This document shows, piece by piece, positions 1 through 7,323 of a stretch of 36,736 nucleotides of DNA. Each line of letters begins with the position of its first letter. Position 1 is the first letter of the stretch. The position numbers and the translations under genes were made by a program. Below the pieces are notes generated by a model, which worked only from the letters and a program-made list of their open reading frames with translations, did not search any database and was not told where the DNA came from. The stretch lies in the NCBI GenBank assembly GCA_947467185.1, contig CANIHR010000014.1, forward strand, positions 1-36,736, written 5' to 3'. This DNA comes from Bryobacterales bacterium (lineage in GTDB: Bacteria; Acidobacteriota; Terriglobia; Bryobacterales; Bryobacteraceae).

Positions 1-1
1 G

Positions 2-211
2 GCGGTGCTGGCGAAGACGCCGCAGTGTCAGGAGTGCGTGGTGAAGCAGTACTTCCGCTATACGGCGGGGCGGCTGGAGGCGCTGGCGGACAGGCCGGTG
101 ATTCTGAAGGCTGTGGAAGATTTCCGTCGCTCCGGGTTTAAGTTCCAGGAGATGATGGTTTCGTTGACGCTGTTGCGGGAGTTCGCTCCGACGACAGTTG
201 CTGTGAAGTGA
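2..211 (+). CDS. C-terminal end of DUF1592/DUF1588/DUF1585-type protein (partial)
   Basis: The reading frame is open from the left edge of the window to a TGA at 209-211, so only the last 69 codons are present. The fragment has the pattern [19 protein letters not shown] followed by a short helical tail with '[12 protein letters not shown]', which matches my memory of the C-terminal DUF1585 domain of large planctomycete/acidobacterial proteins that also carry DUF1587, DUF1592 and a cytochrome-c-like domain. The DUF1552 gene starts 13 bp later with a good ribosome binding site. That gene order is the usual one for this family, so the two are probably co-transcribed. The biochemical function of the family is unknown to me. 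The upstream domains lie outside the window. Confidence 0.8.
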   Translation, partial: AVLAKTPQCQECVVKQYFRYTAGRLEALADRPVILKAVEDFRRSGFKFQEMMVSLTLLREFAPTTVAVK

Positions 212-224
212 GAGGAAGGGTCCT

Positions 225-1559
225 ATGTCTCAGGTAATCGTCAATCGCGTTAGAACTTCTCGCCGGAGCCTGTTGAAGGGTATTACGGCGGCGGGCGCAC
301 AGATCGCTGTCGGGCTGCCGCCGCTGGTGTCGATGTTTAATTCGACCGGCACGGCTTATGCGGCGGCGACGCCGGCTGAGACGGTGAAGCCGATTGAGAC
401 GCGTTTCGTGCTGTGGTTCAACGGCAACGGCATTCCGGAGCGGTACTGGATTCCGACCGAAGAGGGCACGGATTACGAGATTACGCCGTGTCTGGCTCCG
501 CTGGCGGCTTGGCGCAAGGACGTGCACGTGCTGAGCGGCGTGGATAACGCGGCGGCGGGCGGCAAGGGCAACGGACATACGAATTCGATGTCGGGGCTGA
601 TGACCGGCACGGATTTCACCGGGCGTGGGCCGTCGGGGCCGTCGATTGATCAGATGATCGCTGCGAAGATCGGCGCTGATTCGCGGTTCCGGTCGCTGCA
701 GATTGGTGTGGCGCAGGAGTCGTTCGGCGAGAGTATGCAGCGGAATATGAGCTGGGCGGGGTATGAGCGCGCGCTGCCGCCGGAGATGATTCCGCATCGC
801 CTGTTTGACCGGTTGTTCGGCAAGCAGGAAGAGGGTTGGGTGAACCGGAAACGGTCGGTGCTGGATACGGTGCTGGCCGATGCGACGACGCTGCAGAAGC
901 GGTTGCCGACGGAGGATAAGGCGCGGGTAGAGGAGCATCTTTCGGGGATTCGGGATTTGGAGCGGGCGATTGCGGGGCTGCCGCCGGAGTATCAGAAAGT
1001 TGATCCGCCGGATTTTGACGGGGATATGAAGGACTGGCCGCGGATTGCGAAGCTGCAGAGTGATTTGCTGGTGCAGGCGTTTGCGACGCGGCAGACGCGG
1101 GTGGCGTCGTATATGTTGACGAAGTGCCAGAGCATCAGCCGGTTCCCGTGGCTGGGATATACGTCGGCACGGCACCACGATTACACGCATGCCGAGGGTA
1201 AGACGGCGGGCGCGGATGGCGTGGAAGGGCAGCGCGTGCTGCGGGATATTTGCCGGTGGCATGTGGAGGAGTTCGCGTATCTGGTGTCGAAGCTGGAGTC
1301 GGTGCCGGAGGGTGACGGGAATTTGTTTGACCACACGACGCTGATTTTTGCGCACGAGCATGCGGAGGCGAATCCGCATAAGAACAGCGGGCTGGCGATG
1401 ATTGTGGCGGGCGGGAGTAAGCGGCTGGCGAAGGGCGCGCATACCAAGGTGACCGGGACTGTGGGCGATGTTTATGTCACGGTGGCGGATGAGGTTGTGG
1501 GCGCTGGGATTGGGAAGTTCCCGACGGCTGGTCGGAAGATGGGCGCTTTGCTGGTGTAG
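225..1559 (+). CDS. Tat-exported DUF1552 family protein
   Basis: 444 aa. The N-terminus has a twin-arginine signal (SRRSLLKG at about residues 12-19, then a hydrophobic stretch), so the folded protein should be exported to the periplasm. The rest has the features of DUF1552: an early '[18 protein letters not shown]' segment, 'LSGVDN', '[11 protein letters not shown]' and a late '[27 protein letters not shown]' segment, which resembles the alkaline-phosphatase/sulfatase-like fold of related DUF1501 proteins. The ATG has AGAGGAAGG about 7 nt upstream. It follows the DUF1585-type gene by 13 bp and is likely its operon partner. No enzymatic activity is established for the family. The length is normal for DUF1552. 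Confidence 0.88.
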   Translation: MSQVIVNRVRTSRRSLLKGITAAGAQIAVGLPPLVSMFNSTGTAYAAATPAETVKPIETRFVLWFNGNGIPERYWIPTEEGTDYEITPCLAPLAAWRKDVHVLSGVDNAAAGGKGNGHTNSMSGLMTGTDFTGRGPSGPSIDQMIAAKIGADSRFRSLQIGVAQESFGESMQRNMSWAGYERALPPEMIPHRLFDRLFGKQEEGWVNRKRSVLDTVLADATTLQKRLPTEDKARVEEHLSGIRDLERAIAGLPPEYQKVDPPDFDGDMKDWPRIAKLQSDLLVQAFATRQTRVASYMLTKCQSISRFPWLGYTSARHHDYTHAEGKTAGADGVEGQRVLRDICRWHVEEFAYLVSKLESVPEGDGNLFDHTTLIFAHEHAEANPHKNSGLAMIVAGGSKRLAKGAHTKVTGTVGDVYVTVADEVVGAGIGKFPTAGRKMGALLV

Positions 1560-1577
1560 GGGTGACTTCCGCCGCCT

Positions 1578-1589
1578 TGTAATATTACA
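1578..1589. promoter_or_regulatory. 12-bp perfect palindrome, candidate operator of the XRE gene
   Basis: TGTAATATTACA is its own reverse complement. It sits 21 bp upstream of the ATG of the XRE-family regulator, in the only AT-rich patch between it and the DUF1552 gene. Small XRE regulators of two-gene modules usually repress their own promoter through such a site. The palindrome also contains -10-like hexamers, so binding could block RNA polymerase. The role is inferred from sequence only. Confidence 0.5.
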
Positions 1590-1610
1590 TGTTAGGCTCG
1601 GAGTGTAAGG

Positions 1611-2243
1611 ATGTCTCCGAATCTTCAGCTTTGGCGTAAACGCAATCGCCTGACCCAGGTGGATGCGGCGACTTTGCTGGGCGTGTCTCAGACGTATTTG
1701 TCATTGCTGGAGAAGGGGCTGCGGCCGGTGACTCCGGAGCTTCGGAGCCGGTTGTCCGCGTCGGTTGTGGCACGGGACAGGGGTGGGGTTTCGGAAGACC
1801 GGTTGCGCGCGGATTTGAGTGCGCTGGGGTATCCCGGTTTCACTCATATCGCGGCGACTCGTGGGCTGGTGCGACCGGATGTCCTGATGGTGTCGGTGCT
1901 GGCGATGCCGGATGCGGACGCTCGCATCGTGGAGGCTCTGCCGTGGGTGGTTCGGGAGTGCAGCGACCGGATGAATTTCGCGTGGCTGGTGCGGCAGGCG
2001 AAGCTGCGCAATTTGCAGAACCGGGTTGGTTTTGTGTTGCAGTTGGCTGAGGGGACTTCGGTGGGTGTTGCGAAGGCTGTCGCGGAACTGGAACGGGCGC
2101 GGTTGTTGCAGGAAGATACGCTTTGCTGGGATTCTATGCGGCCCAAGACGCGGTCGGTGCTGCGGGAACGGCGGAGTGAATTGGCTGCTCACTGGAATGT
2201 GGTGACGATGCTAAGGACGGAGGAGATGAGCCGTGTTCAGTGA
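1611..2243 (+). CDS. XRE-family HTH regulator, probable antitoxin-like partner
   Basis: 210 aa. Residues about 5-50 form a Cro/C1-type helix-turn-helix (LWRKRNRLTQ, then AATLLGVSQTYLSLLEKGLRP). The C-terminal 130 residues hold a conserved-looking 'ALPWVV...WLVRQAKLRNLQNRVGFVLQLAE' block. I associate this block with XRE proteins encoded next to DUF6036-type nucleotidyltransferases, from memory and not from a search. The ATG has GGAG 7 nt upstream. The gene overlaps the next one by 11 bp, which suggests translational coupling and a two-gene module of the toxin-antitoxin kind. A perfect palindrome just upstream may be its own operator. It could simply be a stand-alone regulator. Confidence 0.8.
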   Translation: MSPNLQLWRKRNRLTQVDAATLLGVSQTYLSLLEKGLRPVTPELRSRLSASVVARDRGGVSEDRLRADLSALGYPGFTHIAATRGLVRPDVLMVSVLAMPDADARIVEALPWVVRECSDRMNFAWLVRQAKLRNLQNRVGFVLQLAEGTSVGVAKAVAELERARLLQEDTLCWDSMRPKTRSVLRERRSELAAHWNVVTMLRTEEMSRVQ

Positions 2244-2583
2244 TCGACCGTGCGAGCCGTGGCTTTCGTTTCTGAGTGGTCTGGATGCCCAACTGGATGA
2301 AGTGGTGGATCTCCACTGCATCGGTGGTTTCGTGGTGAGTCAGTTGTACGGGTTCGCGCGGGAGACGGCGGATCTGGCGCTGACGAAGCTGGAACGGAGC
2401 AACGATCGCGACATTCGTGATGTGAAGTATCTGGCGCATGCGGGGTTGATTCAGCGGGATACGCTGGTCTCCCGCTATGAGGAAGAATTAGAGCCTTACA
2501 TCACGGGGCGGACGCCGACCTGGCACCGGACGACGCTGGGGCTGGATGAGTGCTGGCCGGAGAGTTCCGCAGCTACAGGGTGA
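2233..2583 (+). CDS. Shortened DUF6036-like nucleotidyltransferase (probable internal deletion)
   Basis: 116 aa, GTG start at 2233 with GGAGG about 9 nt upstream, inside the end of the XRE gene. Residues about 1-37 (PWLSFLSGLDAQL, then LHCIGGFVVSQLYG) look like the start of a DUF6036/AbiEii-like nucleotidyltransferase. Residues about 43-75 (DLALTKLERSNDRDIRDVKY) look like the late helical part of the same family. Full-length relatives, as I remember them, have about 80-100 residues between these blocks, including the catalytic acidic residues and much of the nucleotidyltransferase core. Here 'RETADL' runs straight into 'ALTKLER'. The frame is intact, so this is an in-frame internal deletion and not a frameshift. 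The protein is probably inactive as an enzyme. The call rests on remembered family motifs. Confidence 0.6.
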   Translation: MFSDRPCEPWLSFLSGLDAQLDEVVDLHCIGGFVVSQLYGFARETADLALTKLERSNDRDIRDVKYLAHAGLIQRDTLVSRYEEELEPYITGRTPTWHRTTLGLDECWPESSAATG

Positions 2584-2911
2584 GGACGAAGGCGATGACG
2601 TCTTCTTTTTCCTGCTCGGTGAGGCGGTCTTTCAGTTTGGGCATTTCGGCGGGGCCGTCGTTGACTATGTCGAGGAGGCGGTCGTGGGTGGCTTTTCGGC
2701 CGGTGGGGAGCTGGCCGTTTTTGATGCCCTGGAGGCCGGGGCCGACCTTTTCCTCACGGCTGTAGGCTTCGTGGCATTCTCCGCAGATGTTTTCGAAGAC
2801 GATCTTGCCTCGGGTGATGTCTCCGGTGGGGCGTTTGGCCGGTGGGTCGTCGGCTGCCGCAAATGTTAAGAAAAAGGGCACCAGCGCGAGTGCGGTTAAT
2901 GCTCGTTTCAT
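2573..2911 (-). CDS. Small periplasmic c-type cytochrome
   Basis: 112 aa. A signal peptide (MKRALTALALVPFFLTFAAA) is followed by one haem-binding motif CGECH at about residues 42-46 and a C-terminal 'EMPKLKDRLTEQEKEDVIAFV' segment. The Met of that segment is the likely second axial ligand, as in class I cytochromes c. It should carry one covalent haem in the periplasm. The ATG at 2911 overlaps the stop of the upstream FGE/sialidase gene as ATGA, so translation is probably coupled. The reading frame stays open upstream of this ATG, but the extension lies within the upstream gene and has no signal-peptide character. The 3' end overlaps the convergent nucleotidyltransferase-like gene by 11 bp. 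It is a probable electron carrier for an unknown partner and a client of the Ccm system at 21802-28660. Confidence 0.88.
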   Translation of the reverse strand: MKRALTALALVPFFLTFAAADDPPAKRPTGDITRGKIVFENICGECHEAYSREEKVGPGLQGIKNGQLPTGRKATHDRLLDIVNDGPAEMPKLKDRLTEQEKEDVIAFVLTL

Positions 2912-5178
2912 CGGACCAGATTCCCCTTCACGAATTCGTATTTGCCGGTCGAGTTTCCGTTGGTGTCGAATGATTCGGCGGGGCCTTCCGCTACTTGGTT
3001 TTTCCAGGTGGAAACGTGTTTGGGCTTGCCGTTGGGCCAGTACTGTTTCCATGTGCTGTGGTCGGCTTCGTGCTGCCACTCCCAGCGGATCTGGCCGGTT
3101 TCGTCGCGGTAGATTTCGGGGCCGGTCTTTTTGCCGTTCTTCCAGGTGACTTCGTACTGCTTTGTCCCGTTGGGGTAGAGCCAGGTTTCAGGGCCGTCGA
3201 GGAGGTATTGTCCGGCGGCGGTCTGGCCTCCGGTCCACTTTGCGTCGGGCTGGTTCTGGGGGACGCGGCGGGTGACGGCTGCTTCGGGCGACGGCGCGCC
3301 TCCGGCCAGGATCCAGGCTTCGTTGAATTCGAATTCCTGGCTGGGGTGGTTCATGCTGGTGAGGACGTGGATCAGGCCGTCCTGCCCTTCGACGACGTTG
3401 ACGTAGCCGAAGGTCGCGTACTCGTGGAAGTCCTCGTTCCAGCCCTTGCGCTTTGGCAGGACGTGGGCTTCGTGGGGCAGGGCGGTGGGGATGGTGCGGG
3501 TTTTCCAGGTCTTGCCGTCGTCGGCGGAGAGGGCGACGAAGGCTCCGTGTTCGGTGACGCCAGAGGGTTGTTTGCCGCGGCGGTCCTGCCAGTCGGAGGC
3601 GAAGAGGAGTTTGCCGCTGCGGAGGCGCAGGATCATGGGGCGCTGGTTGGAGCCGAGGGCGGGGAACCGGGTCTTTGTGACGGTCCAGGTTTTGCCGCCG
3701 TCCTTTGAAATGGACTGGGGCATGAACCCGTCGATGTTGGTGTTCTTGCCGCCCATGCCGAGGATGCTGCCATCGCGGAGGGTCACGAAGGTGGTGTGGC
3801 GGCCCCCGGTGCGGCCGAGGGTGTCGGACCAGGTTTTGCCGGAGTCGTCGCTGGCCCAGAGCATGGATTCGCCATCGACGGCGTCGGACGAGACGTACAT
3901 GCGGCCGCCGCGGCCACGGAAGGCGTTGGTGATGGGCTGCGGGGTGTAGCCGGAGACGGGGCCACGGAGGAGGGGGAGTTCAGGGGCGGTCCAGGTGCGG
4001 CCGCTGTCGGTGGAGGTCTGGGTGCGGAAGGGGACTCCGTCGAGACCGGCACCGCCTCCGAAGAACCTTATGGTGCCTCCATCGTTCCAGAGCAAGGCGG
4101 ACTGGTCGTTGACGTCGGCGAAGTCGTAGAAGAGGGTGGGCATGTCCCACTCTTCGCTCCCGAAGCGGCGGCGGTAAGCGACGAAGGTGGTGTCGGGGAG
4201 GTATTCGGTGGAGGTGGTGGTGGCGGAGAAAGCGATCTCGAGGATGTCCCCATTGGGGAGGACGGCGGCTCCGGCGGAGTGGTTGTGGCCGAGGACTCCG
4301 GGATCGATTCCGGCGGCGGCGATAACGGCGGGGTCGGCGTTATCGGGCGGGATGGGGAGCATGGGGCGCTGGCGGAACCAGGGCTTCAGGGGGGAAGGGC
4401 CGAGCGTTACGGGGCCGGATTGCTTGACGAACTGCTGCCAGAGTTTGGGTTCGACTTTGGTGGGGACAGTTTTGGGGGCAGCGCCCATGACAATGCGGAA
4501 GCCGATGGGATGGCGGCCGGAGAGGCCGGGGGCGACGCTGGCGCGGTTGGTGACGCGGCGATACGGGGGCATCCAGCCGGAAGGGCCTTTGGAATAAGTA
4601 CCCATGATGCCTCCGCCGCGGACGACACGGGACCAGCCGGTGGCCGGGCCGACGGGGTCGGTGGCGGCTTCGGGGGAATAGGGGCCGTACCAGTCGGCCA
4701 CCCATTCGGGGGCTGCTGAATCGAAGTTCAGGAGTTTCAGCGGGGTGGCTCGTTTGGCGGCGTATTCCCACTCGGCTTCGGTGGCGAGGCGGTAGGGGAG
4801 TTCTTCGCGGCGGCTGAGCCATTCGCAGAAGAGGGTGGCTTCCTGCCAGCTCATGCCGGTGGCCCAGGGGGAGAAGAGGCCGAGGTCCTGGGCGTCGGCG
4901 CGGAATTCCGCGAACTGGGCGACGGTGATTTCGGTTTGGGAGACGAAGAAATCCTGCGAGATGGTGACGTCGTGGACGGGCTTCTCGTCGTATTCGGTTG
5001 GACGGCGTCCGTCGTCACCCATGCGGAAGGCTCCAGCGGGGACACGGATCATCTGGATGCCGATGCTGTTTTTGTACTGCGTGGCGGCGGGGTCGACGAC
5101 CTGCTTTTTGGCGGCGAAGGCCAGGAGAGCTGCGGCGCCGAGGGTGATTCCGAGGGCGCTCCGCTTGAACCAGTTCAT
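2908..5178 (-). CDS. FGE-fold / sialidase (BNR) / MORN-repeat fusion protein
   Basis: 756 aa. It starts at the ATG at 5178 (MNWFKRSALGITLGAAALLAFAA, a signal or anchor); the open frame upstream is antisense to the oxidoreductase gene. Three parts follow. Residues about 35-230 resemble the formylglycine-generating-enzyme/SUMF1 fold (VPAGAFRMGDDGRRP, YRLATEAEWEYAAK, EWVADWY, VVRGGG, IGFRIV). Residues about 260-630 are sialidase-like, with four Asp-box motifs (STDSGRTW, SDDSGKTW, SKDGGKTW, SADDGKTW). Residues about 660-756 have MORN/YwqK-like repeats (YPNGTKQYEVTWKNGKKTG, WPNGKPKHVSTWKN). The FGE part lacks the usual C-terminal cysteine and seems shortened between AEWEYAAK and EWVADWY, so it is probably not a catalytic formylglycine synthase. 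The gene lies 5 bp downstream of the oxidoreductase. Role unknown; extracytoplasmic glycan or surface work is a guess. Confidence 0.82.
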   Translation of the reverse strand: MNWFKRSALGITLGAAALLAFAAKKQVVDPAATQYKNSIGIQMIRVPAGAFRMGDDGRRPTEYDEKPVHDVTISQDFFVSQTEITVAQFAEFRADAQDLGLFSPWATGMSWQEATLFCEWLSRREELPYRLATEAEWEYAAKRATPLKLLNFDSAAPEWVADWYGPYSPEAATDPVGPATGWSRVVRGGGIMGTYSKGPSGWMPPYRRVTNRASVAPGLSGRHPIGFRIVMGAAPKTVPTKVEPKLWQQFVKQSGPVTLGPSPLKPWFRQRPMLPIPPDNADPAVIAAAGIDPGVLGHNHSAGAAVLPNGDILEIAFSATTTSTEYLPDTTFVAYRRRFGSEEWDMPTLFYDFADVNDQSALLWNDGGTIRFFGGGAGLDGVPFRTQTSTDSGRTWTAPELPLLRGPVSGYTPQPITNAFRGRGGRMYVSSDAVDGESMLWASDDSGKTWSDTLGRTGGRHTTFVTLRDGSILGMGGKNTNIDGFMPQSISKDGGKTWTVTKTRFPALGSNQRPMILRLRSGKLLFASDWQDRRGKQPSGVTEHGAFVALSADDGKTWKTRTIPTALPHEAHVLPKRKGWNEDFHEYATFGYVNVVEGQDGLIHVLTSMNHPSQEFEFNEAWILAGGAPSPEAAVTRRVPQNQPDAKWTGGQTAAGQYLLDGPETWLYPNGTKQYEVTWKNGKKTGPEIYRDETGQIRWEWQHEADHSTWKQYWPNGKPKHVSTWKNQVAEGPAESFDTNGNSTGKYEFVKGNLVR

Positions 5179-5183
5179 GCGGA

Positions 5184-7226
5184 CTAGTCTAATCGTTCGG
5201 CTTCGACGAGGCAGTTGTAAAACGCGGGGCTGCCGCCGAGGTCGGCTAAACGCTGGCTGGTGAGCATGTTGGTGGAGTTGCCATCGGGCGAGAGTTTGGG
5301 CCAGCGGACGGCGGGGGAGGAGATGACTCCGACAGCGACTTTCTCGGCGACTTCGGCGATGAGGAGGCACTCCCCGCGATCGTTGCGGAGGCGGACCTGG
5401 TCGCCGGTCTGGATGCCGCGGGGGGCGGCGTCGAGGGGGTGGATGACCACTTTCGCGGTCTGGGCGTCGACTTCGTCTTTGTAGCCAAAAGTTCCGTTCA
5501 TGGAATCGTCGTTCTTTGGCGTGATGAGTTCGAGGGGGAAGCGGCGGGCGAGGTCCTGGTCGCCGGCACGGGATTCGATGGGCGGGGTGTAGACGAGGGA
5601 CTCGGCGCGGAATTCGCACTTGCCGGACGAGGTGCCGAAGCCTCCGTTGGCGAAGGGCAGGAAGGGCGTGGGCAGGTTGAGGCGGACGGAATGCTCTGCG
5701 TCGAGGCGTTCCAGGGTGATGCCATCGAGGAAGGGATGGCCGCCGGAGAGCAGGGTGCGGATCATGTCGTCGTCAGAATCCTGGAAGCAGGGTTCGGTGA
5801 AGCCCATGCGGGCGGCGAGCTGACGGAAGACTTCGGTGTTGGGACGAGTATCGCCGGGCGCGGGCAGGGCGGGGCGGGCGAGCTGGAGGTAGTGGTGGCC
5901 GTAGGCGTAATAAAGGTCGGTGTGTTCGAGAAACGTCGTAGAGGGGAGGACGACGTCGGCGAAATCGGCGGTGTCGGTCTGGAACTGCTCCATAACGACG
6001 GTGAAGAGGTCTTCGCGGCGGAGGCCCTGGCGGACGGTGTTCTGGTCGGGGGCGATGGCGGCGGGGTTGGAGTTGTAGACGACGAGGGCCTTGACGGGTG
6101 GCTGGTCGAGTTTGGTGAGGGCGTCGCCCAGAAGGCTCATGTTGACGAGGCGAGCTTCGCGGCCGAGGGGGGAGGCGAGCTGGAGGTCGGCGCGTTCGAG
6201 AGCGGGGCGGTTGAGCTGGAAGGCCGCGGAGGTGGAGAGCTGGAGGCCACCGCCCAGGTCACGCCAGGCCCCGACGAGCGCGGGGAGGAGGGCGATGGTG
6301 CGGACGGACATGGCACCACGTTCGGAACGCTGGACGCCATAGTTGACGCGGATGGCGGCGGGGCGGGTGGTGGCGTACTCGCGGGCGAGATCGACGATGT
6401 CCTGGGCGGGGATACCGGTAGCTTCGGCGGCGCGGCGGGGATTCCAGGCCTCGACCTTCCCCCAGAGGCCGTCGATGCCGAGGGTGTGGTCGGCGACGTA
6501 CTGCTTATCTTCGAGGCCTTCATTAATGATGACGTGCATCATGGCGAGGGCGAGGGCGGCGTCGGTGCCGGGGCGGATTGCGTAGTGGCGGTCGGCGAGC
6601 TTGCCGGTGCGGTTCTCACGGGGGTCGATCACGTAGAACTTTGCGCCGTTGCGGCGGGCTTCCACGATGAAGGGCCACAAGTGGACATTGGTGCCGAGGA
6701 TATTGGCACCCCAGGCGACGATCAGTTTGGCGTGGCGGAAGTGCTCGGGTTCCATGGCGTAGCGGACGCCGAGGGCTTCGGTGAGGCCGGCCCCACCGGT
6801 GGAGGAGCAGATGGTGCGATCGAGGCGGGAGGCTCCGAGGCGGTGGAAGAAGCGGCGGTCCATGCCGGCTCCGTTGAGGATTCCCATGGTGCCGGCGTAG
6901 GAGTAAGGAAGGACGGCTTCGGGCCCGAATTCGGCGGCGGTGGTTTGGAGGCGGGTGGCGATGAGGTCGAGCGCGGCGTCCCAGGAGATGGGTTCGAAGC
7001 GACCTTCGCCTTTGGCTCCGACGCGGCGGAGTGGGGCGAGGAGGCGCTGGGGGGAGTATTCGCGATCGAGGTAGCGGGCAACCTTGCCGCAGAGGAAGCC
7101 CTGGGTGATGGGGTGGTCGGGGTTGCCGCGGAGGCGTGAGCCACGCCCGGTTTCGTCCACGTTGATGAGGAGGGAGCAGGCGTCGGGGCAATCCAGAGCG
7201 CAGACGGAGTGGCGGGTGGAGGTCAC
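5184..7226 (-). CDS. Molybdopterin-dependent oxidoreductase, [4Fe-4S] containing
   Basis: 680 aa. Cys9, Cys13, Cys17 and Cys46 give the C-x3-C-x3-C...C pattern of the N-terminal [4Fe-4S] domain of the DMSO-reductase superfamily. The body has the usual landmarks (YSYAGTMGILNG, TICSSTGGAG, VAWGANILGTN, PLVGAWRDLGGGLQ) and a C-terminal molybdopterin-dinucleotide-binding domain from about residue 565 (ELITPKNDDSMNGTFGY, GDQVRLRNDRGECL). There is no signal peptide, so it is probably cytoplasmic, and no electron-transfer subunit gene is adjacent. A serine or cysteine in 'ICSSTG' may ligate the metal; the substrate cannot be told. The GTG start lacks a Shine-Dalgarno but has TAGAAT 6 nt upstream, as for a leaderless message. 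First gene of a three-gene operon. Confidence 0.9.
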   Translation of the reverse strand: MTSTRHSVCALDCPDACSLLINVDETGRGSRLRGNPDHPITQGFLCGKVARYLDREYSPQRLLAPLRRVGAKGEGRFEPISWDAALDLIATRLQTTAAEFGPEAVLPYSYAGTMGILNGAGMDRRFFHRLGASRLDRTICSSTGGAGLTEALGVRYAMEPEHFRHAKLIVAWGANILGTNVHLWPFIVEARRNGAKFYVIDPRENRTGKLADRHYAIRPGTDAALALAMMHVIINEGLEDKQYVADHTLGIDGLWGKVEAWNPRRAAEATGIPAQDIVDLAREYATTRPAAIRVNYGVQRSERGAMSVRTIALLPALVGAWRDLGGGLQLSTSAAFQLNRPALERADLQLASPLGREARLVNMSLLGDALTKLDQPPVKALVVYNSNPAAIAPDQNTVRQGLRREDLFTVVMEQFQTDTADFADVVLPSTTFLEHTDLYYAYGHHYLQLARPALPAPGDTRPNTEVFRQLAARMGFTEPCFQDSDDDMIRTLLSGGHPFLDGITLERLDAEHSVRLNLPTPFLPFANGGFGTSSGKCEFRAESLVYTPPIESRAGDQDLARRFPLELITPKNDDSMNGTFGYKDEVDAQTAKVVIHPLDAAPRGIQTGDQVRLRNDRGECLLIAEVAEKVAVGVISSPAVRWPKLSPDGNSTNMLTSQRLADLGGSPAFYNCLVEAERLD

Positions 7227-7323
7227 AAGTCAATTCTAACGGGGAAACTGGTACTTCAATTGGTACCTTCTGCGGTTGACTTTACTGGTTCGACACCGGT
7301 TCCGAACGTTATACTCGTATAGA
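7227..7323. promoter_or_regulatory. Divergent promoter region with repeated TGGTwC motifs
   Basis: 97 bp between the oxidoreductase and the TPR membrane protein. On the minus strand TAGAAT (7233-7238) lies 6 nt before the GTG at 7226, with TTGAAG (7254-7259) 15 bp further upstream. On the plus strand TATACT (7310-7315) lies 8 nt before the TTG at 7324. Between them are four related short direct repeats: TGGTACTTC (7249), TGGTACCTTC (7261), TGGTTCGAC (7286) and CGGTTCCGA (7297). Their start-to-start spacings of 12, 25 and 11 bp could reflect a regulator bound along one DNA face. Assignments are by eye. Confidence 0.45.

Noticed and set aside
138-1442. 434-codon open frame on the minus strand opposite the DUF1552 gene
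   Set aside because: Arg/His/Pro-rich shadow of a GC-rich coding region; the plus frame has a Tat signal, a ribosome binding site and family motifs.
6760-6840. Selenocysteine at the metal site of the oxidoreductase
   Set aside because: The site reads TICSSTGG without an in-frame TGA, so Cys or Ser is used.
5439-7139. 566-codon open frame on the plus strand opposite the molybdopterin oxidoreductase
   Set aside because: The product is a Gly/Glu/Val-rich low-complexity sequence without any recognisable motif, typical of the antisense frame of a GC-rich gene, and the minus-strand gene has clear Fe-S and cofactor motifs.
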